Assembly (NCBI GenBank): GCA_034509755.1
Contig: CM067539.1
Coordinates: 28,770,001 to 28,834,000, forward strand
Direction of reading: 5' to 3'
DNA from: Anisodus tanguticus
Lineage: Eukaryota > Streptophyta > Magnoliopsida > Solanales > Solanaceae
Length of the DNA: 64,000 nucleotides
Position numbers and translations under genes: made by a program. This document shows positions 47,401 to 58,278 of this stretch, in pieces. Under the pieces are notes generated by a model. It saw nothing but the letters and a program-made list of their open reading frames with translations, was not told the DNA's origin and ran no database searches. How positions within the stretch are numbered: position 1 is the first letter of the stretch; each line of letters starts with the position of its first letter.

Positions 47401-49513
47401 TTCAAGTAGTAGGTTAGCAAAACCACATATATATATATATATATATATCCTTTTCTCATAATCTAAATAGATTGACTCTGATGAATACTATGACAAAATC
47501 AAATCTATAGAACAATATATCTACTAAATGGAGGATACCTACTAATAGGGATGGCAATGGGTAGGGCAAGGGTAGGACAACACCTTAACGGGGCGGGGCG
47601 GGGCAAAAGCACATTTTCAAAAAATAATAAATGGGTTAGAGCAGGGGGGAGGGCAAGATTTTAGGTGCGAACTCAAAAACAAACTGGAACATGTGTTTCA
47701 CTTGGGTGTACGCTTTCCTGTAGCTTTTTCCCTATTGAATCTCCATTTATTTTTCTTTCTCTAGAGCATGTGAGAGTGAAATGGACACTAATAAAATGTT
47801 CAAAAATTAGAATAACTTTAATAGGGAATGAGTATTTCTTTTATCAATTTCCTGAGTGGGCTGGAAATTCAAAAGAAATACCCAGAAACTTGTGATAGAA
47901 TAAAATTTACAGTAGTAGTAAGGAAAATTATAGCAAAAATAACTTGCACTCATAAAGAAAAAGGGTTTTTTTTTCATTTGGTGTAAACTACTTACAAAAT
48001 TATTCAATCACTTAAGACGAGCACTAGAAAAGAACTACCAAAGTAATTTACATCATGCAAAACAGAGCCATATCATTAGCAGATTTGTCGTGGAAATCAT
48101 ACTTTGTTGGTTTAAATTCATTCATCTTTCTTTCTATAACATGGATAAATCACAGTTAAAAACTTATTTTTTTTAAGAAAAAGCTAAACGGGGAAGGGCT
48201 AAATAGGGCGGGGCAAGGCAGGTAGAGAAACAGAAAACTTATTTAACAGGGAAGGGAAGGGCGGGTTGAATCTGTGGCAGGGTAAGGCTTCACCCACCCT
48301 GCCCTATTGTCATCCCTAACTATTAAGCATTTGAATAAACCTAACATTATATTACTACAAATAGGATTCAGCACCCTAAGTTCTATAATCTCAAAAAGGA
48401 AGACAAAAACCTTTCTAAAAGATATGAATGCAACACAAAAAAATAATGACGCTATGTAGAAAATATCCGCATCTTTCTCAAAACAGCCTTGAGTATATGC
48501 AGAACCATGTCAAAGGAATCTAGGGGAGCCATCAGTATAAGCTACAATTACCTTCAAGTTCAGTTAGGCGATGCTGGATATGGCTTCGGAAACGATCTTC
48601 CTTTAATTTTGTCAAACCAGAACCTGATGTGCAACTTGACCGTTGCCTCAACAACGAATCCTCAAAATCTGCCATCATGTCTCCATAACTTCCCATTCCT
48701 GGACCATTCTGCATAAAAAGAAAAACATATTGGTAGCATTAAAAGCGAATTGTAAAGGCACATATTTGAAAATGACCTCTTTCTTGATGCAACTCAATCA
48801 TGCTTCAGATCCCAAATTAAATGAATGAACAAAATATAGCTTGAATACTCAGATATGCTTCATCAAAAACATCAATTATGCAAAATTTAAAAATCATCCT
48901 CTAGGAAAAGAAGTTCCTCTTAAACAACATACCTAGTTCTTCATGCTTACACATACAAAAATCACATATCAATCAACACAACTGCATACTTTTATACTTC
49001 ACAGCTCAATTTGTTAACAACAATAACATACCCAGTGAAATCCCACAACGTGGGGTCTGGGGAGGGTAGAGTGTATGCAGACCTTACCTCTAACTTGTTA
49101 GGTAGAGCGGCTGTTTCCGAAAGACCCTCGGCCTGTGTTAACTTTTACACAAATGACCTGTATTGAGACCTTTACTAAAACAACAACAAAGAGAATTTAC
49201 AAAAGCAAAAATCTTGGAGAAAAAGTTTAACCTTACTAAGAAAAGAAAAAGGTAATTGAAAAGCAAATAATATATCAAGCCATAGTTTTGTTTTAAATTC
49301 TCTAAAACCTTGAGAAAATTATAATTTTTGCCTATATGCATCTGCATCTAAATGTATAGTGCACTGTGCCCACATGTATAGCTAGAGATGGCAAATGGGC
49401 AGTTTAGGTTAAATTTGGGCAGGTCAAAATGGGTCAAGTCAACAAGCAGGTTATGATCCAACCCGCCCAAAATTTGCTTAGGTCAAGATGGGTAAAATTA
49501 CAAGTTATAACCC

Positions 49514-49556
<43 letters not shown>

Positions 49557-51500
49557 TAACCCACTATCCCCTCCTTTTATATTCTTTCTTGTAAGATAAT
49601 AAGCATCTTATATTGCTACTTCTTGTTCCAATAAAAAAATTGCTAACACTTACAATTATTGATTTTATTATAAAGAAATGGATCTTGGGCCTAACTCAAT
49701 CCAAAAAGCTGGCTCAAGAGGTGAGGATTGCTCAAACCATGTAAAGAGACCACCCATCATTTTTACTACCGATGTGGGACGCTTGACAACCACCACCACC
49801 ACCCCCTCACGCCCAGGGCTATACATTTGGAGTGTGGGCAATTTTTTAATATGGAGGCCCAACATCGGGAAATGAGAATCGGGATGGGTCTTGCCCAGAT
49901 ACCATGTAAAGAAATTAATCTTGAGCCTAACTCAATCCCAAAAGCTAGTTAAAGAGGTGAGGATTGTCCGAGTCATATAAAGAGACCACATGTCCTTTTT
50001 ACTACCGATGTGGGACTCTTGACATCTATGTTTTAACTTCTTTTTTGTTTGAGTGAGTGGATATTATAATCATATTTTGTTGGAGTACAGAACTTAATTC
50101 AATATAATAGCCGTTTTAACAAACTAAATTCGCTTTAAATACTTAATCAGTTCAGCATGCTTGTTTGGGTTGGATTACATCTTGACCCGGTGGGTTACTA
50201 CTTTAACCCATTTCAACCTGATTTTTTGATGGGTCATTTTGAGTAACAACCCGTTGGGCCAACTCAACAAACAGGTCATAACACAACCCGTAGAATACCG
50301 GACGGGTTGGGTCGCTTCTCGATGATGACACCTATCTAGCGGAGCTCGCTAGTTGATTAAGGACTATTTTATGGGGGGACTATTTTCCGATTAAATACAT
50401 TACGAGCTGTTTTTCCATACTTTCCGCATTCAGCTCTAGCTATTTCTGCACCTTCTAATCGATCTAAACATAGACAGATCCCCTCCGCTCCTTTTTCATT
50501 ACTAATGGTATATCCTTCACTACCCTGGCTTAAAGGACAGAACTCCATCAAGAAATCTCTTGAAGAGTCGGTCCTCGATAAGCCGAAAATCGAAGTTTAT
50601 CCAGTCCCTGAAAAACTTTTACGTCACCGGCTACATAGTCCCCACATCTTTCACTGCATTGCATTTTCCGGGGAGGAATCCCCGGTTGGGGTTGATTTTG
50701 CCACCCTGGCCCTATGTATAGCATCTAAAAGTATACTAGTATACATGTACAAATGTGTATAGAAATATGAAAAGTAACTAATGTATCAAGCCCTAGTTTA
50801 TGAAAAATAAATAATGTATCAAGCCTTAGTATTGCTTTTCTCCTCTAAAACTGAGAAGATCACACTCTATGCTCATGTATCTACATATATTATCTACAAG
50901 TATACTGAACTACAACAATTTTCTTCCACAATTACTATAACTCAAGAAATTTCAAAAAACAAAAAAACAAAAAAAAAAAAAGACAAATGTGTATGGATAT
51001 GAAAAGTAAATAATGTATCAGCCCTAGTATTGCTTTTCTTCTCTAAAACTGAGAAGATCATACTCTATGCCCATGTATCTACATCTAGCATCTAAAATTA
51101 TAGAAAACTACAACAATTTTCTTCCACAATTACTATAATTCAAAAAAAATCAACAAAAAAAACAAAACAACAGAGATTAATCTCAATGAATGAGAATTTT
51201 TGTAAGGAAATCAATGAGAGAGAAACAACAACTCACTCGTATAGGCATAATGTCACGGTTGTCCACGTCAGCAGCGTCGGCATCATGGTCACCGACATCA
51301 ACATCGTCGACGTAGATGGAAGAAACGGCATCGAAGATATCAGGAGGTAACGGAAGATTACGTGAGAGGAAATTGAGAGCGCAAATCAACGTTTTCGTCT
51401 TCTCTAACTGGTCATGAGATTCATCAACGGCGACCGGAGAACCTCCAACTCTTCCACCTCCGCCGTCTGCGGCAGCGGAGAACTCTATCTGAGCCACCAT
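38451..51500 (-). CDS. CHR12: SNF2-family chromatin-remodelling ATPase, MINUSCULE (CHR12/CHR23) type
   Basis: Twelve exons: 51500-51237, 48708-48552, 45367-45303, 44040-43852, 43513-43364, 43195-42806, 41842-41583, 41461-41243, 40916-40709, 40591-40438, 40046-39444, 39097-38451. They join in frame to 3,306 bp, 1,101 residues. The N-terminus (LEKTKTLICALNFLSRNLPL) and the QLFDWGMTRLRRPLYGIGDA region are typical of plant MINU proteins. A basic, coiled HSA-like stretch follows (RLEEEERNRVETTKRRFF; AWHGRQRQRVTRAEK). The ATPase core has DEMGLGKT (about 443-450), DEGH (546-549), LTGTPIQNSL and, in exon 11, LLFSQMTRLMD, STRAGGLGLNLQ and the arginine-finger motif QAEDRAHRIGQ. A SnAC-like segment (MDEERRQKERYRSRLMEDHE, VPDWAY) follows. 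The protein uses ATP to move nucleosomes in SWI/SNF complexes; MINU1/2 govern meristem growth and growth arrest in Arabidopsis. Intron 5 has a GC donor. All catalytic motifs are intact. Which of the two paralogues it matches is uncertain. Confidence 0.93.
40333..40351. repeat. Poly-C run in intron 10 of the SNF2 gene
   Basis: Nineteen consecutive C in the plus strand (poly-G in the transcript). Homopolymers of this kind are sequencing- and assembly-sensitive. Confidence 0.8.
44261..44324. other. Plastid 16S rRNA gene fragment in intron 3 of the SNF2 gene (NUPT)
   Basis: 64 bp (TCCTCTCGGACCAGCTACTG through GCCTCACCAACTAGCTAATC) that I recognise as the reverse complement of a conserved part of plastid rrn16 (…TTAGCTAGTTGGTGAGGCAA…). 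It is too short and out of context to be a gene. Sequence at about 44395-44445 (CATGCCGTAGGGTGGATC, AGATATGAAAGATCTC) also looks plastid-derived, so the insert may be a scrambled composite of about 200 bp. Confidence 0.7.
45620..46265. mobile_element. MITE-like element in intron 2 of the SNF2 gene
   Basis: Left end TTTTTGGCCATAGATTCTGG with GTTTTTCAAAATATTTTTTC; right end GAAAAACTATGGCCAAACAC with TTTTCAAAATTTGAAAAAC. These imperfect inverted ends of the TTTGGCCATAG class surround an AT-rich non-coding centre. The exact termini are uncertain. Confidence 0.45.
46430..47414. mobile_element. Element with ~50 bp terminal inverted repeats in intron 2 of the SNF2 gene
   Basis: Left ACCTACTACATGAAGGTAGT…AGCATTGTACCCACTTTTGA and right (inverted) ACCTACTACTTGAAGGTAGA…AGCATTGTACCCACTTTTGA match with only a few differences over about 50 bp. 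Each terminus also carries an internal palindrome (CTACTAC-N-GTAGTAG). The ~985 bp body is non-coding. The long inverted ends suggest a Mutator-type MITE, but no 9 bp duplication is evident. Confidence 0.6.
47546..48318. mobile_element. hAT-type MITE, 773 bp, in intron 2 of the SNF2 gene
   Basis: Ends TAGGGATGGCAATGGGTAGG and, inverted, CCCTATTGTCATCCCTA. Flanking octamers CCTACTAA and ACTATTAA differ at two positions, consistent with an old 8 bp hAT duplication. The subterminal regions are rich in GGGGCGGGGC-type repeats and the centre is AT-rich. It resembles a miniature version of the hAT element at 11462-14895. Confidence 0.65.
49014..49132 (-). mobile_element. RTE LINE/TS SINE 3' tail in intron 1 of the SNF2 gene
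   Basis: On the minus strand: CTTTCGGAAACAGCCGCTCT, then AGGTCTGCATACACTCTACC, CCCAGACCCCACGTTGTGGG, ending TATGTTATTGTTGTT. It is a good match to the tails at 4545-4831 and 24215-29600 and has no coding part. Confidence 0.7.
49388..50322. repeat. Transposon-derived tract with direct repeats and a 30-base poly-C
   Basis: 49388-49515 and 50150-50322 share diverged phrases (GTCAAGTCAACAAGCAGGTT; GCCAACTCAACAAACAGGTC) and many CAACCCG units typical of hAT-derived plant repeats. 49516-49545 is thirty C followed by ten A. 49674-49792 and 49910-50028 are direct repeats (CCTAACTCAATCC, AAAGCTNG, GAGGTGAGGATTG, ACTACCGATGTGGGAC), a known type of dispersed plant repeat. There are no genes. Confidence 0.5.
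50370..50495 (-). pseudogene. rps3: Mitochondrial rps3 fragment (NUMT) in intron 1 of the SNF2 gene
   Basis: The minus-strand frame reads KGAEGICLCLDRLEGAEIA, then RAECGKYGKTARNVFNRKI. This is the C-terminal domain of plant mitochondrial ribosomal protein S3 (KG-x-EGI…SGRL-x-GAEIARTECGKYGKTS-x-NVFN, from memory), with several substitutions. It is cut on both sides, so it cannot function. Confidence 0.75.
50496..50740. other. GC-balanced segment beside the rps3 fragment, probably also organelle-derived
   Basis: Higher GC than its surroundings, with an open plus-strand frame from 50505 (MVYPSLPWLKGQNSIKKSLE) that I do not recognise. It does not continue rps3, so if mitochondrial it is a second piece joined to it. 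Ends near CTATGTATAGCATC at about 50727. Confidence 0.35.
50797..51165. repeat. Tandem duplication in intron 1, unit about 195 bp
   Basis: Both copies contain AAATAATGTATCA(A)GCC, TAGTATTGCTTTTCT, CTAAAACTGAGAAGATCA, CATGTATCTACAT and ACAACAATTTTCTTCCACAA. A partial third copy precedes them at 50765, and a diverged relative lies at 49240-49350. Confidence 0.65.
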
Positions 51501-51969
51501 GGGTCCTCACCGGTGCTGTTAGGCTTAACAACTGCGCGCGAAGAGGACTGTTTTTGTATTTGTTTTTCGTGGTTTTTGAATTTTTTAGTTAAAAACTATT
51601 AAACGAAAAACTTAAAACGAGCCTTTTCTTTTTCTCCTTCTTATCTCTTTCTTCCAAACCCTTTCTATTCGACTCGGTTTGGGCTTCTTAGTTGTTAATC
51701 TATCAGATATATGTAATTACTCAAAACTCCCTGCCAAATTGACAAATGGCACTAAGTTCCTTTATTACGGAATGACTATACTACCCCCTTCTTAGTAGTA
51801 CACTATTACTCACCGTGTATAAAAAAGAATGTCCACTTAGCCTCTTTTTTTTTTTTGAATCAAAAAGTGTCTACTTATCAAATCAAAAATAATTAATCTT
51901 ATTTTTTCAGATTTGTCCCTAATACATATTTAACTAGGGACAGTTTAGTCAAATTACTTCTTTTTGTCT
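51501..51969. other. 5' leader and promoter region of the SNF2 gene
   Basis: Upstream (minus strand) of the ATG at 51500. A purine-rich GAAAGAAAGAGATAAGAAGG tract on the minus strand (CT-rich on plus) at 51625-51660 is typical of TATA-less housekeeping leaders in plants. No clear TATA box. No other gene is seen. Confidence 0.45.
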
Positions 51970-52146
51970 AGATGAAAGTATTTTTTTACTTCAGAGTAAA
52001 ATACTTTATATGTTAAAAAAGTACTATTATATGTCAGAAAAAAAATACTTTTAAATGCCAGAAAAAATACTTTTATATGTTTTAAAAAAATAGATTTTCC
52101 CCCTTTCTATAGCAGGTTACCAGAATATTTTTGAACACAGATATAG

Positions 52147-52179
<33 letters not shown>

Positions 52180-53405
52180 TTTCTTAAGATTGTTATCCAA
52201 TATGTGTTTAAAATCAATAAATCAGAAAGTTAAATTAATTTAAGCAAAATATAAAATGATTGTTGACACCCAAATTTGACCATCTATACCATACTTTTTC
52301 CTAAGCCACTATTTATTTTAAACATATTCTATACATTTAAGGTAATCATAAAATTATTTTATTTTACCTTTATATAGCCATTTTGCACTTAGTTATATAT
52401 TTATACATTAGATGATGTTTTTTATTTCTCATAACAAGCCCCTATCACTCATATTCTACTTAACTAATTTTAAAATAATATATGTTATATGCTACATTAA
52501 TATTGTTATCATTATATTACTAATCATTATTATATAATGGAAGGAGAGAAACAATTTTTAGGTTAATGAGTCTCAAGGATTAAGGTAGTTTGGGCCAGAT
52601 CCCTATTTGGAGTTGTGTTACGATTTGGTCTTAACAATAGGGAACTTTGGGCTGAAACTTTTATACATTTTGTTGGGCTAAATCAAAAATATGTTGTACT
52701 AGTAAATAACATTTAGTATGGGTGAATAATAACACAATAATACCATACAAGATGCTGCTTTAAACATATATGGAAAATAAAACGCTAAGTAAGAATAAAT
52801 GTTTTTCAATTAACGGATGGATATAATAATGATTAGTAATATAATGATAACAATATTAATATAGCATATAACAGATATTATTTTAAATTAGTTAAGTACA
52901 ATATGAGCGATAGGCGCTTGTTATGAGAAATAAAAAATATCATCTAATGCATAAAACTATAAATATGTAACTAAGTGTAAAATGGCTATATAAAGGTAAA
53001 ATAAAATAACTTTATGATTACCTTAAATGTTTAGAATATGTTTAAAATAAATAGTGGCTTAGGAAAAAGTATGGTATCGAATGGTCAAAATTGGGTGTCA
53101 ACATGCATTTTACGTTTTGCTAAGATTAATTTCACTTTATCATTTATTGATTTTAAACGCATATTGGATAACAATCTTATGAAATTTAATATATATATTA
53201 TTTCTGTGTTCAAAAAGTTTCTGATAATCTGCTACAGAAAGGGGGAAATTTTGTATATTTTTACAACATATAAAAGCATTTTTCTGACATATAAAAGTAC
53301 TTTCTTCTGACATATAATAGTACCTTTTTTTACATATAAAAATACTTTCTTCTGACATAAAAAGTACTTTTTTCTAAAATATAAAAATATTTTTCAGAAT
53401 TAAAA
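51970..53405. repeat. Giant inverted repeat, arms about 0.57 kb, spacer about 0.27 kb
   Basis: The left arm (about 51970-52545) and right arm (about 52815-53405) are reverse complements at high identity. For example, TTTTCCTAAGCCACTATTTA (left) pairs with TAAATAGTGGCTTAGGAAAA (right), and ATAAAATTATTTTATTTTAC pairs with GTAAAATAAAATAACTTTAT. The outer part of each arm is made of diverged ~26 bp units around ATATGTCAGAAAAAGTACTT. Inside the left arm is a (TA)n tract at 52147-52176. The spacer is non-coding. A transcript through it would fold into one very long hairpin. Confidence 0.85.
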
Positions 53406-53547
53406 GTGTTCTTCTCTAAGATAGAAAAAAATATTATTTTCAGAAATAATCAATTATCCTTTTGGAGATTAAGCCTTCGTGGTTTTCTATTCCCATTGTT
53501 GGAGATTAAAATAAGTGAATTTTCTACTCTAAATTTAATATTTGGTT

Positions 53548-53635
53548 TGAAGTAATAAAAACTTCACCCGTTTATTAAATTTGTTTCTGTAATAATTTAT
53601 TCGGTTTGAAGATATAAAAACTTCACCGATTTTGT
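53548..53635 (+). repeat. Two-copy repeat GGTTTGAAGNNATAAAAACTTCACC
   Basis: TTTGGTTTGAAGTAATAAAA and TTCGGTTTGAAGATATAAAA, each followed by ACTTCACC, spaced 59-60 bp. It lies just upstream of the Copia-4 gag, probably in its leader or 5' LTR remnant. Confidence 0.6.
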
Positions 53636-53689
53636 TTATCCTGTTTGTATTATTTTCGAACATAACTGGGAGACCAAACTGCAAACAAC

Positions 53690-56600
53690 ATTGCTATTGG
53701 AACTAGCACATCAACCCTCGCGATTGGCACTACAAGCAATGTTGCCTCCTCTAGACTTTCTGCTCCGGCACCTCCACCTGCAGAGAAACCTGAAAAAATT
53801 TCTGAAATTAATTTTAAGGGATGGTAACAGAAGATGCTTTTCTACTTGACCACCCTGGGTTTGCAAAGGTTCATAAGGGTGATGCTTCAGTTCCTGAAGA
53901 AGGAGTACCAGACGATGAACGTTTCATCGTTATTGAGGCTTGGAAGCATTTAGAGATTTTGTGCAAGGGATACATCCTTAGTGGTTTAGATGATGATTCG
54001 TACAACGTCTACAGTTCTGCAAATACTTCAAAAGAGTTATGGAATGCTCTTGAGAAGAAGTATAAAACTGAAGACGCGTGTTTGGATAAATTTGTAGTTG
54101 TAAAATTTTTGGACTATAAAATGATGGACAATAAATCTGTCGGAACCCAAGTCCAAGAGCTTCAAATCTTTTTTCATAATCTCCTTGCTGAATGTATAAT
54201 TCGAGTTAATACTTTTATTACAAGTATTAATTATGTTGTTATTTACAAATTAATATTGTAGGTATCATTATAAATGAGGCGTTTCAAGTTGCTGCTATGA
54301 TTGAGAAGTTGTCTCCTTCATGGAGAGATTTCAAAAACTACTTGAAACACAAACGCAAGGAAATGAAGTTAGAAGATCTTGTGATTCGTCTAAAGATTGA
54401 GGATGACAATAAAGCTACAAAAAGGAAGGTTTGTAATAATTCAACAATTTCATAAGCAAATATTGTTGATACTGCTCAAGCAAAGTCTACCAAAAGAAAG
54501 AAATCGTCCGGCCCGATGAATAATTCTAAAAAGAAAAAGTTCAGAGGAGACAAGTTCAAAGGGGACTACTACAATTATGACAAAACTGGACATAAATTTG
54601 CAGATTGTCGTGCCTTGAAGAGCCAATACAAGAAAAATCAAGCAAACATGATTGAGAAGAATGAAAAAGATGAGGATTTATGTGCAATGTTCCCCGAATG
54701 TAATTTGATTGGAAATCTAAAAGATTGTTGGATTGATTCTGGCGCCACCTGCCACGTCTGCTCTAAAAAGAGATATTTATCTCATATGCTCCCGCGGGGC
54801 CTGAAGAGGTGGTCTTTATGGAAAATTCCTTAACAGCTAAGGTTGAAAGTGTTGAGAATATTACTCTCAAAATGACTTCGGGCAAAACAGTTACTTTGAA
54901 TAATGTTCTTCATGTTCCAGAAATAAGGAAGAACTCAGTCTCTACCAGACTTCTAGTGAAGAACGATTTTAAGTGTGTTTATGTTTCCAACAAAGTTGAT
55001 AAGTAAGAATGATATGTACGTGGGAAAAAGTTACCTTACCAAGGGCCTTTTCAAACTTAATGTAATTGCTATCAACAATAATAAAGTTGAAGTTTCGTCT
55101 TACTTACTTGAGTCAGATTCTTTATGGAATGAACGTTTGAAACATGTTAATTATAAAACTTTACAGAAAATGATCAACTTGGAAGTATTGCCTAAATTTG
55201 AATGCAACAAATCAAAATGTCAAATTTGTGTTTAAGTCTAAATATTATAAGCATCCTTACAGCTCTATTGAAAGGAATACTAATCAGTTAGACTTAATTC
55301 ATACAAACATTTGTGATATGAAGTCAATACCATCTCACGGTGGAAAGAAGTATTTCATAACTTTTATTGATGATTGTACACGTTATTGTTATGTTTACTT
55401 ACTTAATAGTAAAGATGAAGCGGTACAAAAATAAGGTTGAAACGCAACTCGACAAGAAGATCAAAATGATAAGAAGTGATAGGGACGGTGATTACGAATC
55501 TCCTTTCGAAGAAGTGTGCTTGAAATATGGCATCATTCATCAAACAATTGCTCCATACACGCCACAATCCAATGAGATTGCGTAAAGAAAGAATCGAACT
55601 TTAAAGGAGATAATGAATGCCTTATTTATAAGTTCTGAATTACCACAGAACTTGTGGGGGAATCTTTACTTACAGCTAACCGAATACTCAACCGAGTACC
55701 CCCCATAGCAAAGCACAGTCCATTCCATATGAAATATACGAAAAGAAAGAAAATTCAACCTGAAATACTTAAAAGTATAGGGGTGTTTAGCAAAGGTGCA
55801 TGTTCCAAAACCCAAGAGGGTAAAAATAGGACCCAAAATCATTGACTGTGTTTTCATTGGATATGCCACTAATAGTAAAGCATATCGATTTTTGATGTAC
55901 AAATCAGAAAATCCTGACATTCACACCAATACGATAATAGAATAAGATAATGATGAATTTTTTGAAACTATTTATCCGTATAAAGGTAAATGTGATTCAT
56001 CTGGCAAAGGATCTAAATGACCTTTGGAATAATCAAAGGAAATTACACCAAGTAACAAAAACTCAAGGCGTAGTAAACGTCAAAGGACGTCTACATCCTT
56101 TGGATAAGATTTTCTGACATTTTTGTTGAAAAATAAGCCTCAAAATTTTAAAGAAGTTATGACTTCTTCGGAAGTTCAATATTGAAAAGAGGCAGTCAAT
56201 AGTGAAATTGAATCCATATTAAACAACCATACATGAAAGTTGGTTGATCTTCCACCCGGGAACAAACCTTTAGGTTCCAAATGGATATTCAAAAAGAAGA
56301 TGAAAGATGATGGTACAATTGATAAATATAAGGCAAGTCTTGTTGTTAAAAGATTCAGACAACGAGAAGATCTTGATTATTTTGACACATACTCACCGGT
56401 AATAAAAATAACATTCATTCAGGTGTTAATAGCTTTAGCCACTGTGTATGATCTTGAAATCCATCAAATGAACGTTAATACAACTTTCTTAAATAGAGAT
56501 TTAGATGAAGAAATCTATATGGAACAACCCGAAGGATTTGTAGTTTTTGAGAAAGAACAAAAAGTATGTCGACTTTTTAAGTCTCTCTATGGGCTAAAAC

Positions 56601-57689
56601 AAGCACCCAAACAATTGCATGCAAAGTTTGTCCAAACGATGTTGGCCAATGAATTCAAGATTAATGAATGTGATAAATGTATTTACATTAAGAACACTCC
56701 AAATCATATAGTCATTGTCTGTTTGTATGTTGATGATATGTTGATAATGAGTAGAGACATTAGTGACATAAATGCTACTAAGTGTATGCTAGCTAGCAAA
56801 TTTGATATGAAAGACTTAGGAATTGCCGACTTAATTTTAGAAATTAAGATCCATAAGACTCCTCAAGGTCATTGTCTCAGACTCATTACATTAGAAGATT
56901 GCTTGAGAAGTTCAAGTATTTAGAATTCAAAAATGCAAAGACTCCAATTGACGTAAACCTTACTCTTACAAAGAACAAAAGTAAAAGTGAATGTCAGTTG
57001 GACTGTGCTAGGGTATTGGGAAGTTTAATGTACATCATGAACTGTACGCGATCAGATATAACTTGTGCTATAATTAAACTAAGTTGGTACATGAGTAATT
57101 CCAATCAAACGCATTGGATGACAATAAAATGAGTTCTTAGATATTTAAAACATACTCAAAACTTTGCCTTGCATTACAATAAATATCTTGCAGTTATTGA
57201 AGGTTATAGTGATGCAAATTGAATCACCAGATCAACAAAATCTAAATTCATAAGTGGATATGTATTCACAATTGGTGGAGGAGCGGTGTCATGGAAGTCA
57301 TCAAAATATACATGTATTGCTCGCTCTACAATGGAGTCTGAGTTCATAGCTTTAGACAAAGCCGGTGAAGAACTGAATGGCTCCAAAATTTCTTAAAAGA
57401 TATTTCTTTTTGGCCCAAACCTGGGGTACCTATATGCATACATAGCCAAGCAACAATAGGAAGGTCATGGAGCGTTATGTATAATGGTAAATCTCACCAC
57501 ATACGATAGATACACAATATTGTTCGACAACTACTCTCTAGTGGAGTTATCATAATTGACTATGTAGAGTCAAGAGATAACGTGTCGGATTCACTTACAA
57601 AATGCCTAACTAGAGAGGCAGTTGAAAGATCATCAAGGGAAATGAGTTTAAGGCCTAGGACAAGTCATCATGGCGGTAACTCTATTTAG
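53690..57689 (+). pseudogene. Copia-4 gag-pol polyprotein remnant
   Basis: Gag starts near 53690, frameshifts at about 53850, and continues as ERFIVIEAWKHLEILCKGYI. It crosses an intron-like segment (54194-54261) and reaches VAAMIEKLSPSWRDFKNYLK. The zinc knuckle is altered (YYNYDKTGHKFADC; the first two Cys are Tyr). Protease keeps WIDSGATCHVC (54730). Integrase shows LWNERLKHVNYKTL, CNKSKCQIC and YFITFIDDCTR, but carries stops at 55003, 55233 and 55433. Reverse transcriptase is open for 227 codons from 56240 (GSKWIFKKKMKDDGTIDKYK, YVDDMLIM at about 56728). RNase H has stops near 57130 and 57220. The end is near MSLRPRTSHHGGNSI at 57689. It is inactive. Confidence 0.85.
54194..54261 (+). other. 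Intron-like 68 bp segment inside Copia-4 gag
   Basis: The segment begins GTATAA and ends TTGTAG, is extremely AT-rich, and its removal joins GCTGAAT to GTATCATTATAAATGAG. That restores AECIIINEAFQVAAMIEKL without a frame change, exactly the gag continuity expected of this lineage. Left in place, the reading would stop at TAG 54259-54261. Confidence 0.65.
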
Positions 57690-58278
57690 TAGACTGGAGA
57701 TCCCAAGAGTTAAGTTCAAAGAGATCAAACAAAATTATGAATGATGGTTCAACATTATCAAATAACTCAACATATTCTTATGATGAAGACAATGTTCAGA
57801 AACAAGAATAAAACATTAGGGCTTTTTAACGAGTCAATAAAGCTTAAGATTTTTAATGGTTTCTAAGTTTGACAGATATGACAAGATAGTGTATCTACGG
57901 GATGACACATTTAGGAATCACCTATGTGAGTGTGAAGTGTAAGACGCTTCGTGGAGTATGTTAGGTAAAGGCACATGCTCTACACACTCAAGAAACTAGG
58001 CGGTGTTCATGGTTGAAGCGAACACACAGTGAGAATAAAAAATGGTTAAAAGGTTAATTGTGTGACATGCAGTTGTATAGGTATACACCAAAGCTCGACG
58101 GTTCAAAAATATCAATTCTACCGATTGACCTAGTACATCCGACATATGTTCACTACGAAAAGTTCAAAGGAAAACCTACTTATCAAGATGCAATTCATCA
58201 TTGCTTACGAATCACATAATTTTTATCATGCATGCATATTTTTGATCATATAGTCATTCCCCTATTCATATGGGGGAT

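Noticed and set aside
50505..50762. Open frame MVYPSLPWLKG... as a gene
   Set aside because: It sits in an SNF2 intron beside an organelle rps3 fragment and runs into a tandem repeat; treated as organelle-derived passenger sequence.
51183..51500. First SNF2 exon as a separate 105-residue gene
   Set aside because: It has a good splice donor at 51236, joins in phase to exon 2 at 48708, and its residues LICALNFLSRNLPLP are typical of the MINU N-terminus.
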